From positions 1 through 42,752 of the forward strand of contig JAJEGS010000041.1 in NCBI GenBank assembly GCA_022819745.1: 42,752 bases of DNA, given 5' to 3'. Below, one piece after another: positions 34,640-42,736 of the stretch. The position numbers and the translations under genes were made by a program. Source of the DNA: Candidatus Latescibacterota bacterium. GTDB lineage: Bacteria > Latescibacterota > UBA2968 > UBA8231. How positions within the stretch are numbered: position 1 is the first letter of the stretch; each line of letters starts with the position of its first letter. The notes below the pieces were generated by a model. That model searched no databases. It was given only the letters and a program-made list of their open reading frames with translations, and was not told the DNA's origin.

Positions 34640-35509
34640 CTAGGCCAATTTGTCCTTGAGATACGCGCGAAACGCCGCGCCGAACTCTCGGTCCGCCAAG
34701 GCGAAATCCGTGAAGGCTCGATAGTACGTGAGCGGCGTTCCTATGTCGTAGCGCGTCTCGTCGCTCGCAAGGCGTATGCAGCGAACCTCAGCCCCGCGCT
34801 TGATCAGGACGCGGATGGCATCGGTCAACCACAACTCGCCGCCAACCCCAGGCTCAATCTCGTCAATGGCGGCGAAAATATCCGGTGAAAAAATATAGCG
34901 GGCCGCAACTGCAAGACAACTCGGCGCGGCTTCCACCGCTGGCTTTTCAACGATGTCGGCGATGGCAAAGTCGTCGTCGGCCTCTCCTTGTGGTGTGACG
35001 ACCCCGTACTTGTAGGTCTCTTCGCGCGGCACTTCCCATACGGCAATAGTGGCGGCCGCACCCCGCTGAACATGCGACTGCATCATCCGGCCGATCACGC
35101 CTGGCACCCGCGGTGAGGTGACGATCGTGTCGCCGAATCCCACCACGAACGACTCGTCGCCGACGAATTCCCGCGCCTGACGCACAGCATCGGCATTGCC
35201 GGAAGGACGCCGCTGCCGCACGTAGTAGAATTCAATGCCCTCGGCCGCGTAGTCCACTTCGCCGATCTCGCTATCGCCCAAGCGCGCCGCAAGCTCTGGA
35301 TCGTCGTCGAAGTGATCCTCAATCGAGCGCTTTTTGCGTCCCGTTACAAAGAGGAACTTGTCTAATCCTTGCTCTATCATCTCCTCGACCACGTACTGCA
35401 CGACTGGCTTGCAACCAACGGGCAGCATCTCCTTGGGTTGGGACTTGGTCGCCGGCAGCAGGCGAGTACCCAAACCTGCTACAGGGAATACGGCTTTGCG
35501 AATCAGCAC
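34640..35509 (-). CDS. galU: UTP--glucose-1-phosphate uridylyltransferase
   Basis: A 289-residue protein starting at GTG 35509. The nucleotidyltransferase signature FPVAGLGTRLLPATKSQPKE (residues 8-27) and MLPVGCKPVVQYVVEE are those of GalU/GtaB. Later conserved pieces are VVGFGDTIV, EKPAVEAAPS and RYDIGTPLTYYRA near the end. It makes UDP-glucose from UTP and glucose-1-phosphate, the precursor for many cell-surface glycans. One difference: the usual GLGHAV segment reads PSGNADAV, closer to some other sugar nucleotidyltransferases, so sugar preference deserves a test. It heads a seven-gene operon running to 28294, with the next gene nine bases on. A predicted promoter with an inverted repeat lies just upstream. 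Confidence 0.93.
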   Translation of the reverse strand: MLIRKAVFPVAGLGTRLLPATKSQPKEMLPVGCKPVVQYVVEEMIEQGLDKFLFVTGRKKRSIEDHFDDDPELAARLGDSEIGEVDYAAEGIEFYYVRQRRPSGNADAVRQAREFVGDESFVVGFGDTIVTSPRVPGVIGRMMQSHVQRGAAATIAVWEVPREETYKYGVVTPQGEADDDFAIADIVEKPAVEAAPSCLAVAARYIFSPDIFAAIDEIEPGVGGELWLTDAIRVLIKRGAEVRCIRLASDETRYDIGTPLTYYRAFTDFALADREFGAAFRAYLKDKLA

Positions 35510-35557
35510 GTTTTCTTTTTATTTTAAGTTTAAGAGAATCAATGACATAACTAAAAA

Positions 35558-35592
35558 TAGCACCTAGTGAAAATAGAAAGCTATAGGTGCTA
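35558..35592. promoter_or_regulatory. Inverted repeat, candidate operator between galU and the sugar kinase gene
   Basis: TAGCACCTA (35558-35566) and TAGGTGCTA (35584-35592) are perfect 9-bp inverted arms separated by 17 bases. One arm fills the spacer next to the -35 box of the galU promoter and the other lies just past its -10 box. A dimeric regulator bound here would block transcription. It could also form an RNA hairpin if transcribed rightward. Confidence 0.5.
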
Positions 35593-35598
35593 AATCAA
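35570..35598 (-). promoter_or_regulatory. Predicted promoter of the galU operon
   Basis: On the minus strand TTGATT (35598-35593), 17 bases, TATTTT (35575-35570), both four-of-six matches. Transcription would begin near 35563, about 50 bases before the GTG at 35509. Confidence 0.4.
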
Positions 35599-35631
35599 GC
35601 CCGACCTGTCCGCTCGTGCGCCGCCAACCCC

Positions 35632-36678
35632 ATGTTCGACTTGGCCCCAACTCGCCTGCGCGCCCTCGTGGAAGCATTTCCCGTGCTACGCATCGGCGTA
35701 GTCGGCGACTTCTTTCTCGACTCCTACCGCGAATGCGACCCGGCCCTCGACGAAAAGTCGTTGGAGACCGGCAAGACCTGTTATCAGGTGATCGGCTACC
35801 GCCGCCAACCTGGAGCTGCCGGCAATGTTGCCGCCAACTTGCGCGCCCTCGGCGTAGGAGCAGTCGAGGCCGTAGGTTATTGCGGCGACGATGGCGAAGG
35901 CTATGAGTTGCGGCGGGCCATGCGTCAGCTATGCCTAGATTTGACTGGCTTTTTCACTGCTCCGGGTCGCCTGACTCCGACCTATGACAAACCCTGTTAC
36001 GTCGATAGCAGCCAGCGTGGCCGATCCGTAATCGAGGAACTGGAGCGGCTCGATACCAAAAATCGCCGTCCGACCCCTGCCAGCCTCCAGCACGACCTCA
36101 TCGCCTACGTCCGCCAGCGCCTGAATCAGTGGGATGGGCTCGTACTCATCGACCAAGTCGCCGAAGCCAATTGCGGCGTCCTCACCACGCGCGTGCGCCG
36201 CGCCATTGCCGCCGCGCTCGGCTCCCAACCCAAGCTCGTGGTCCTCGCCGATTCGCGCACCCGTATTGGGCTCTTTACGCGCGCCATCCTCAAACCCAAC
36301 CAACGCGAGGCTTGGGCCGCGCTTGGCGGTCAAGGGAGTTTGTCGCTCAAGGCCGCGCGCCACCACGCCCGCGTACTCAGCAACCATACTAGTCGCCCGG
36401 TATTTCTAACGCTTGGCAATAGGGGGATACTCGTAGCCGACGGCAGCACGGTCGAGCACGTGCCAGCCGTGTGCCTCACCGCACCCGTTGACCCAGTAGG
36501 CACCGGAGATACTTGTGCGGCTGTCCTCAGCGCGGTCTTGGCGGCAGGTGCCGAACTGACGGAAGCGGCGGCAATAGCCTGCTTGGCCGCATCAATTACC
36601 GCTCAGCAGATTGGCACGACCGGCACAGCCTCGCCAACCGAGTTAAGCCGCCGCTTGCACCAGTTGCGGCGTAGCTAG
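35632..36678 (+). CDS. PfkB/RfaE1-like sugar kinase
   Basis: A 348-residue kinase of the ribokinase family. I start at ATG 35632 because VLRIGVVGDFFLDSY then falls where family members begin; a GTG at 35587 in the same frame would add 15 residues and place the start inside the inverted repeat. Features: GYRRQPGAAGNVAANLRALG (sugar-binding Gly-rich motif, residues 58-77), and DPVGTGDTCAA near residue 286, the PfkB signature with the catalytic Asp in GTGD. Overall pattern is closest to D-glycero-beta-D-manno-heptose-7-phosphate kinase (HldE N-domain), but the nucleotidyl half is absent. Divergent from galU, convergent with the acyl-CoA synthetase. Heptose or another sugar phosphate is the likely substrate. 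Confidence 0.85.
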   Translation: MFDLAPTRLRALVEAFPVLRIGVVGDFFLDSYRECDPALDEKSLETGKTCYQVIGYRRQPGAAGNVAANLRALGVGAVEAVGYCGDDGEGYELRRAMRQLCLDLTGFFTAPGRLTPTYDKPCYVDSSQRGRSVIEELERLDTKNRRPTPASLQHDLIAYVRQRLNQWDGLVLIDQVAEANCGVLTTRVRRAIAAALGSQPKLVVLADSRTRIGLFTRAILKPNQREAWAALGGQGSLSLKAARHHARVLSNHTSRPVFLTLGNRGILVADGSTVEHVPAVCLTAPVDPVGTGDTCAAVLSAVLAAGAELTEAAAIACLAASITAQQIGTTGTASPTELSRRLHQLRRS

Positions 36679-38513
36679 GATGCGTAGGTCTGTTCGACGA
36701 CCGTGCGATACCGCTCGATGATCGCCTTAGGCACTATCTTCTTCAGCCCCTTGGTCAGGGTCCCGGCGTCCTCGCTCAGCGGCTCGGGCAAGAGCGCGAC
36801 GCGCTGCGGCCGCTGATAGCTCGGCAGGCCGGCGGCCGTGGCCTCGGCGAGGAACCCTTCGCGGATCCGCTCGCCCAGGCTCGGATGCGTGCGCAGAGCG
36901 TCCTCGTCCTCTAGCGGCAACCCATCAATGCCGCTGTTTTTTGCCTCCTCCACATCCACCGTCACCAACGGCAGCGGATAGTCGCGCTGTTGATCGCCGT
37001 ACACGATTACGTGCTCGACCAGGGACACCCGGGCAAAAATCCGCTCCAAGGCTTCGGGATTGACAAACTCGCCATTGCGCAGCTTGAACTGTCGGCCAAC
37101 TCGCCCGTGGAACGAAAGAAAACCCTCGTCATCCATGCTGAACAAGTCGCCGGTCCGATACCAGATCTGGCCGTCCTCCTCGACTAGCACCTGCTCGGTC
37201 TGCTCGGGGTCGTGCAAATACCCGCGCATGACGTTGGGACCGCTGGTCCACAGCTCTCCGACCTGATCGCCGCTGGATCGGAATTCGTCCTGCGCTGGAT
37301 CGTTGTATCCAATTTCCGACCCGTCTTCGGCCACGATCTTCACTGCCTGCAACGGCCTTCCCACCGTGCCACTTTTGCGCCCGTCGAGATGGTTGGCGGC
37401 AATCAGCGGCGCGCACTCAGTCGTGCCGTAGCCCTCGTACGTAGTGATGTCGAGCACTTCGTGAAAGAAGTCCAACGCCTTGGGATCGGCCTTGGCCGAG
37501 CCGACGATCAAAAGCTCTAGATGAGGCCCGACCCGCGTGGCGAGCTGGGCGCGAATTTTGCCGACTATTGAACGACCTATGGCAGCCAAAAAGAGCTTGT
37601 CGCCCAGCCCAGCTTGGCCGCGCGCCAATCGCTCCTTGGCCGCAACCGAGCGCTGGATCAAGCCTCCCTTAAGGCCGCCGGCGTCGATTTCCTTGCGCAC
37701 ATTGCCGTACACTTTGTCGAGTATCAGCGGCACGGTGAGGAAGCCCTCCGGCTCTGAAAGGCGAATGTCGCTGAGGACTCGGTCGGGCGAGCGCGCCAAG
37801 TCCAAGATCCACCCCTTGGCCAAGGGATAGTAGATGTTGAGAATTCCCATAGAGTGATAGTCGGGCGCGGACTTGAACATGCGCAGAGGCTCGCGCTTGC
37901 TAATCACGTCCCAAACCTCTTCGACGTTGGCGACGATGTTGGCGTGGGTCTGGATCACGCCCTTGGGTAGGCCGGTTGAACCCGAAGTATAGAGAATTTT
38001 CGATTCATCTTCCGGCAACACCTCGACCTCGGGCACGGCCGCGCTGCTCTCCGCCAGCTCTTCCCACGGGATCGCGTCTTCAGCCTCGCCCTCGGTCAAC
38101 GCAATCTGCGGCGTCTTGTCCAGCCGCTCTCGGATGGTGTCAAACCGCTCGTATCCTTTGCGATCTACGACCAACAATTCAACCGCAGAGTGCGCGATGC
38201 TGTGGGCGAGCGCCTCGTCAGGCGACTGAATACACAGTGGCACCGCACTGACTCCAATGTAGTCGGTCGCCAGAAAGATCAAGAGCGGTTCGCTGCCGCC
38301 ATCGGTGAGAATGCCCACGCGCTGGCCCTTGGTCAAACCCTGCGCTGCAAGGCCAGCCGCGAGCTGGTCGCGGCGTTTTTTGAGCTCGGCGTAGGTCACG
38401 GGCTGGTAGCTCAATGTGCGGCTGCCCTCTACGGGCTTGAGCTCTCGAATGGCCGTCTGTTCGGCACAGGTTGCAAAGCTATGGTTGAGTATATCCCTTA
38501 GTGTTTGTCCCAT
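36675..38513 (-). CDS. Long-chain acyl-CoA synthetase family (AMP-forming adenylating enzyme)
   Basis: A 612-residue protein from ATG 38513 with AGAGG upstream. All core motifs of the ANL superfamily are visible: YTSGSTGLPKGV (A3, residues 175-186), TTYEGYGTTECAPL (A5), WYRTGDLFSMDDEGF (A7), HGRVGRQFKLRNGEFVNPE (A8) and LTKGLKKIVPK with the conserved C-terminal Lys (A10). The length and FKLRNGEFVNPE-type linker fit long-chain fatty acyl-CoA ligases (FadD15/LACS-like). It activates fatty acids with ATP and CoA. No transmembrane segment. Its stop overlaps that of the convergent sugar kinase by three bases. The exact chain length preference cannot be judged. Confidence 0.9.
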   Translation of the reverse strand: MGQTLRDILNHSFATCAEQTAIRELKPVEGSRTLSYQPVTYAELKKRRDQLAAGLAAQGLTKGQRVGILTDGGSEPLLIFLATDYIGVSAVPLCIQSPDEALAHSIAHSAVELLVVDRKGYERFDTIRERLDKTPQIALTEGEAEDAIPWEELAESSAAVPEVEVLPEDESKILYTSGSTGLPKGVIQTHANIVANVEEVWDVISKREPLRMFKSAPDYHSMGILNIYYPLAKGWILDLARSPDRVLSDIRLSEPEGFLTVPLILDKVYGNVRKEIDAGGLKGGLIQRSVAAKERLARGQAGLGDKLFLAAIGRSIVGKIRAQLATRVGPHLELLIVGSAKADPKALDFFHEVLDITTYEGYGTTECAPLIAANHLDGRKSGTVGRPLQAVKIVAEDGSEIGYNDPAQDEFRSSGDQVGELWTSGPNVMRGYLHDPEQTEQVLVEEDGQIWYRTGDLFSMDDEGFLSFHGRVGRQFKLRNGEFVNPEALERIFARVSLVEHVIVYGDQQRDYPLPLVTVDVEEAKNSGIDGLPLEDEDALRTHPSLGERIREGFLAEATAAGLPSYQRPQRVALLPEPLSEDAGTLTKGLKKIVPKAIIERYRTVVEQTYAS

Positions 38514-38613
38514 CGCAAGCCTCTTTCTGATGAGTTATATCGTTGTCGTTTGCGGCGCACAAAAGGACCGCCTTGCCATTGCACCAGCGGCCCGGCGACC
38601 GCATCTTCCCTTT

Positions 38614-40242
38614 ATGAATTTTCGCTGCAACCGCGCCTTTATCTTGCTACTCTTGCTCTATCCGGCCGCTTCCTCGGCTCAGCCCTCGGTGGCCATGTTC
38701 GGCTACTCGCTCAGCATGGGCAGCGTCACCGTCAATCAAGAGCAGCTATATCGCCTCAGCCTCCGACCCGACTTCCCGCTAGGCCGTTTGGGCATTGGCC
38801 TCGACTTAGAGCTGTTTGTCGAGCGCAACGGCGACCTCGGGTCACGCGGCTGGGAGGCCGGCTCGTCAACTCAAACTTTCGACTCGATCTTGCGCAAGAT
38901 CTACTACGTGCGCTATGGCCGTCCCAACGACGCGGTTTACGTCAAAATCGGCGCGCTCGATAACGTGACGTTAGGGTATGGCCTCATCATGGACAACTAC
39001 CGCAACACCCTGCACTATCCCGGCATCAAGAAAACCGGACTCCAGTTCCGCATCGCCAATTTCGCTGGCACTAATATCGGACTCGAAGGAGTGATCAACA
39101 ACCTCCAAGACTTCCAAGAAGGCGGTGCCCTCATCGGGCTTCGGACCATTGGCTACGCTGCCGACCTCGAGGTGGGCGTGACCTTTGTCGCCGATCTCGA
39201 TCAGTACAGCGGCCTGCGCGACAGCGATTCCGACGGCGTGCCCGACCCCATTGACGCCTTCCCAGAAGACGGCGATTTTGCCCTCGACAACGACCACGAC
39301 GGCGTACCCGACCACATCGACAGCGACGACGACAACGACGGCATCATCGACGCCGACGCCGGCAGCGGCCTCTCCGCCGATATCGCCGCCGCCTTGTTGG
39401 GGCTCAACGCCAATTATGGCAACGCCTTCCCAATAGACCAAGACGTGGACCGCCACAAGCCCTTCAACAGAAATCGCGTTGGCCAAGACTTCTTTTCGAT
39501 CTTGGGTGTGGACCTGGCCTATCCGCTCGTCCGCGACCTAGGCCTAGAGCTCAAGCTCTACGGCCAATTCGCCATGCTGATCGACGACGACGACGGACTC
39601 TCCAGCTTTGAGGCGCAACAGCAGGGCGTTTATCCCGGAAATCGCCAAGCGACTGGGTTCGGCATCGCCGCCCCGGGCCTGTGGCTATCTTTAGGCCCGC
39701 TCAACGGCCAACTGGACTTCCGCCACTTCCGCCGCGATTTCGACTCGCGCTACTTCGACGAATTGTACGAACTCGACCGCGCTTATCTCGACCTCGCCAC
39801 CGGGCAGGCCCAGTCCAAGGACTCACGACTAGACCACAGCAACAACCTCTCCGGCTTCTTCGGTCACTTGGGCACGGAACTCGGCTCGTACGCGTACGCC
39901 TCGGTTTCCTATCAGTATTTGACGGGCACTGGCGACCCAAAACAGCAGCTCATCGCCAGTGCATCCTTGTCGCGCAAACTGCTCAAGTACTTCCCCCACC
40001 TCAAGCGCACGTACGCTTATTTTCACAAGAACAACATCGGCCGGAATCCCAACGAGGATGGCACCGGCCGGGACGACTTCTTTGAGCCGACCCAAGACAC
40101 CTTCTACGGCTTTGACGTTGGACTGAACATAAAAGAAGGCGCATCCGTGCGCTGGGATACTCGCTTCGTCTTCGAACGCACCGCCAATCAGCGCTTGCAG
40201 CGCCACAAAATCATGACCCTCGAAACCGTATTCGACTTTTAA
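38614..40242 (+). CDS. Probable outer-membrane beta-barrel protein with thrombospondin type 3-like calcium repeats
   Basis: A 542-residue protein. ATG 38614 is preferred since it starts a good signal peptide (MNFRCNRAFILLLLLYPAAS, cleavage after SSAQ or nearby), though no strong ribosome-binding site precedes it; the frame is open for 66 codons upstream. Alternating amphipathic strands run through residues 25-200 and 270-542, and the chain ends in Phe (TLETVFDF), as barrels recognised by BamA do. Between them, residues about 203-249, sit calcium-loop repeats DSDSDGVPDPID, DNDHDGVPDHID and DDDNDGIIDAD. So a soluble calcium-binding loop seems inserted in a barrel. First of a rightward three-gene set. 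Function unknown; OmpA-like TSP3 proteins place such repeats before a peptidoglycan domain, which is absent here. Confidence 0.82.
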   Translation: MNFRCNRAFILLLLLYPAASSAQPSVAMFGYSLSMGSVTVNQEQLYRLSLRPDFPLGRLGIGLDLELFVERNGDLGSRGWEAGSSTQTFDSILRKIYYVRYGRPNDAVYVKIGALDNVTLGYGLIMDNYRNTLHYPGIKKTGLQFRIANFAGTNIGLEGVINNLQDFQEGGALIGLRTIGYAADLEVGVTFVADLDQYSGLRDSDSDGVPDPIDAFPEDGDFALDNDHDGVPDHIDSDDDNDGIIDADAGSGLSADIAAALLGLNANYGNAFPIDQDVDRHKPFNRNRVGQDFFSILGVDLAYPLVRDLGLELKLYGQFAMLIDDDDGLSSFEAQQQGVYPGNRQATGFGIAAPGLWLSLGPLNGQLDFRHFRRDFDSRYFDELYELDRAYLDLATGQAQSKDSRLDHSNNLSGFFGHLGTELGSYAYASVSYQYLTGTGDPKQQLIASASLSRKLLKYFPHLKRTYAYFHKNNIGRNPNEDGTGRDDFFEPTQDTFYGFDVGLNIKEGASVRWDTRFVFERTANQRLQRHKIMTLETVFDF

Positions 40243-40245
40243 TTT

Positions 40246-41358
40246 ATGAAAATCACTCGCGTATCCGCCCATTACCTGCGCCTACCCGACGTCACCGCTC
40301 GCTGCGACGGCACGCAGGACACCTGTCTGATCCAAATAGAAACCGACGCTGGCATCACCGGCTGGGGCGAAGTTGATTCGGCTCCCACCGTGGTCAAGGC
40401 CATCGTCGAGGCCCCGCTCTCCCACCAGATTAGCAACGGCCTCGCCAACGCGCTAGAAGGCCTGGACCCGCTAGCCATCAACGTATGCGGTGCCCGCATG
40501 CTCGAAGCAGCCAACTACTACGGTCGCGTCGGCGTGGGTACGCACGCTATGGCCGGCGTCAACCTCGCGCTGTGGGACATTGCCGGTAAAGCGCGCAATT
40601 GCCCGGCCTACGAGCTGCTCGGAGGTCCCTATCAAACCAAATTCCGCGCGTATTGCTCCATCCTCTTCGGCGACACGCCGCAAGAGACCGGCGAATTGGC
40701 CCGTCGCTTTGCCGACGAGGGGTTCACGGCCATCAAATTTGGCTGGGGACCGATGGGACAGAGCGAGGCAAACGACATCGCCTTGGTGCGCGAAGCGCGG
40801 AAGGGGGCCGGACCGGATGTGGACATCTTGGTGGATGCTGGGCAGGTGTGGGACTGGAAAACCGGCCTCAAGCGCGCCGAGCAGTTCGCCGAGTACGACA
40901 TATTCTGGCTCGAAGAACCCTTGCACCCCGAGGATGTCGCAGGCTATGCGCATCTCTGCGAGCGCAGCCCAGTGCCCATCGCCACGGGCGAGGCCGAATC
41001 GCGCTATCAGGATTTTGAGCGGCTACTCGTCAATGGCCACATCGACTGGGTGCAGCCGGACCCGGGCCGCTGCGGGCTTTCGACCATGGTCGAGGTCGGT
41101 CGCCTCGCCCACCGCCTGCACCGCAAGGTCGTCAACCACTCGTTCAAAAGCGGCATCACCATCGCCGCCTCCCTGCACGGACTTGCGGCAGTCCCCCACG
41201 GCGAGGTCTTCGAATACTGCATGGCCGACTCACCCTTGCGCCACGACCTGACACACGAAAAATTCTCGGTCGTCGATGGCTACGTTCACGTGCCGGAGGG
41301 ACCGGGGTTGGGCGTGACCATCAACGAAGAGATAGTGGAACGATACCTAGTTCCGTAA
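40246..41358 (+). CDS. Mandelate racemase/muconate-lactonizing enzyme family protein (enolase superfamily)
   Basis: A 370-residue enzyme from ATG 40246, three bases after the barrel gene. The three metal ligands are present with the canonical 26-residue spacing: Asp197 (VDAGQVWDW), Glu223 (WLEEPLHPED) and Glu249 (ATGEAE). The His298-Asp272 dyad (VNHSFKSG, QPDPGRCG) is conserved as in mandelate racemase. The first-lysine motif reads AIKFGWGPMG, with Lys164 but Gly where mandelate racemase has its second, catalytic Lys166. This favours an acid-sugar dehydratase over a two-base racemase, though that is inference. Enzymes of this type use sugar acids such as galactonate or fuconate. Substrate unknown. 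Confidence 0.9.
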   Translation: MKITRVSAHYLRLPDVTARCDGTQDTCLIQIETDAGITGWGEVDSAPTVVKAIVEAPLSHQISNGLANALEGLDPLAINVCGARMLEAANYYGRVGVGTHAMAGVNLALWDIAGKARNCPAYELLGGPYQTKFRAYCSILFGDTPQETGELARRFADEGFTAIKFGWGPMGQSEANDIALVREARKGAGPDVDILVDAGQVWDWKTGLKRAEQFAEYDIFWLEEPLHPEDVAGYAHLCERSPVPIATGEAESRYQDFERLLVNGHIDWVQPDPGRCGLSTMVEVGRLAHRLHRKVVNHSFKSGITIAASLHGLAAVPHGEVFEYCMADSPLRHDLTHEKFSVVDGYVHVPEGPGLGVTINEEIVERYLVP

Positions 41359-41370
41359 GGAGCCCCTTCC

Positions 41371-41952
41371 ATGAAAGACTCCCGGCGATTTGCATCATTT
41401 TCGACCTCCTTCGACCTCGATGCTTTGTTGCGTCCCCAGCGTCGGAGTTTGTGGTACAGTGTGGCTTTGTCAGCGGTCTTGCTTGCTGCACTAGTGCTGT
41501 TTGATCCTTTTGGACGCGCTGTGCCGAGCGCGCCTCATCCGCCGACCGTCAAGTACATCAAGCGTCAGCCGCGTCCAACTAAGCCGTTGTCTGTGCGTAA
41601 AATTCCACAGCCTAAGCAACAGCCGATGGTCCGCAAGAGGCAACCCACGCCGATCCGCACAGATCCCGTCCATTTGACTACAACCGTCACTACAGAAGCT
41701 CCCATGAAGCAGGGATCTATACCGGGTGCCCAGTCTCTTGTCAGCTTACCCCACAGCAGTACACCGCGTCCGCTAGATGCCGAGCGGCAACTAGGAGCCG
41801 ATCACCTCTTCGGGGAACGCGCAATAGGAATCACCCGCCAATCCGAAAACAAAATTGATCTCGCCTTGGAGATGCTAGACGTAAACAGTCTAGACACCGG
41901 GGAGCATCAGGCCGTCGTCATCCAAGACCCCGACGATCCGCAATCAATTAAG
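41371..41952 (+). pseudogene. TonB-like proline-rich membrane protein, truncated by IS insertion
   Basis: The native coding part starts at ATG 41371, with AAGGAG overlapping the upstream stop, and is followed for about 194 codons. Residues 27-47 are one transmembrane segment (LWYSVALSAVLLAALVLFDPF) after a cytoplasmic N-terminus. Residues 52-110 are rich in Pro, Lys, Arg and Gln (KPLSVRKIPQPKQQP), as in the periplasm-spanning part of TonB proteins. A region DLALEMLDVNSLDTGEHQ and VVIQDPDDPQSIK looks like the start of a folded domain. There the sequence changes abruptly into insertion-sequence DNA; the open frame continues to 42414 only by chance antisense to the transposase. Exact junction (about 41950) is inferred. 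The missing domain may lie beyond the window. Confidence 0.65.
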
Positions 41953-41967
41953 AAGCTGTTGAGTTAT

Positions 41968-42402
41968 TCAGACACATTTAGCGAGGGTAATTTTAATCAT
42001 GGCAATCCGAATCATATTTTCTGCGGAGCGGGTGAGGATTTCAAAGTCCTTGGCCAAGCGGCGAAATCCCCCCAACCAAGCAAAGGTTCGTTCGATAATC
42101 CAGCGTTTAGGCACCACTTGGAACCCTTGGGCTGGTTTAGCGGTTATATCCAGTCGCAATCCCAACAGATTCTCGACGAACTCGACGGTGGTGCCTTGGT
42201 ATCCTTGGTCACCACAAAAGGCTTCGACCGACTCATACTTTTCTGCGACCCGATCACATACTTCCCATCCTTGGCTAGTGTCGGCTTGCTGGGCGGTATG
42301 GACTTGGACTGCGAGCATATTACCCAGTACATCGGTGGCTACATGCCGTTTACGTCCCTTGATCTTTTTTTCCCCCATCGAAGCCTCGATCCTCACTGGC
42401 AT
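41968..42402 (-). CDS. IS5-family transposase, C-terminal frame (orfB)
   Basis: This frame encodes the C-terminal part of the transposase: KKIKGRKRHVATD follows the frame junction, then AFCGDQGYQG with the second catalytic Asp, and IIERTFAWLGGFRRLAKDFE with the catalytic Glu and the Y/F-R-E-type signature. It begins upstream of the junction and is probably only translated as a fusion with orfA through the GGGGGAAAAAAAG run at 42367-42379. Read without one A of that run, the joint GFDGGKKIKGRKRH is exactly the usual IS5 sequence. Confidence 0.8.
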   Translation of the reverse strand: MPVRIEASMGEKKIKGRKRHVATDVLGNMLAVQVHTAQQADTSQGWEVCDRVAEKYESVEAFCGDQGYQGTTVEFVENLLGLRLDITAKPAQGFQVVPKRWIIERTFAWLGGFRRLAKDFEILTRSAENMIRIAMIKITLAKCV

Positions 42403-42736
42403 ATTGGGTTTTAACCGATTGCGAATCGATCAACGCATAGGTCGGATGTTTGGCACGACCTTGCTGGTGCCGAGCGTGCTCATTGAGCGCATCCAAGGCG
42501 TGTTCCCACACTCCGCGTTGATTCCAGCGACGGTAATGGTCATAGACGGTATCCCACGGGGGAAAATCAAGCGGTAGCATCCGCCATGGGATTCCCCCTT
42601 TGACCACATACAAAATGGCATTGACCACATCGCGTTTGGCATACTTGCCGGGGTTACCTCGGGGATCAGGACGAGCAAAAAATCCAGCGATCAAGGCCCA
42701 TTCTGGATCCGTCAAGTCACTGGGATACCCACACAT
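42350..42736 (-). CDS. IS5-family transposase, N-terminal frame (orfA)
   Basis: A 128-residue frame from ATG 42736, with AGGAGG nine bases before it. It begins YPSDLTDPEWALIAGFF, the N-terminal DUF4096-type pattern of IS5/IS427-group transposases, and has GGIPWRMLPLDFPPWDTVYD and ALIDSQSVKT with the first catalytic Asp. It ends after the poly-A run (GGKKDQGT, stop at 42350), out of frame with the C-terminal part. Programmed frameshifting or polymerase slippage is known for this group; an inactivating or sequencing indel is the alternative. Confidence 0.85.
   Translation of the reverse strand: MCGYPSDLTDPEWALIAGFFARPDPRGNPGKYAKRDVVNAILYVVKGGIPWRMLPLDFPPWDTVYDHYRRWNQRGVWEHALDALNEHARHQQGRAKHPTYALIDSQSVKTQYASEDRGFDGGKKDQGT

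Noticed and set aside
40490..41251. A 253-codon plus-strand frame inside the enolase-superfamily gene
   Set aside because: It is a Ser/Pro/Arg-rich shifted-frame shadow of high-GC coding sequence; the true frame has every catalytic residue.
41953..42414. C-terminal half of the long frame starting at 41371
   Set aside because: After about codon 194 this frame runs antisense to transposase orfB, so the residues there are not part of the original protein.
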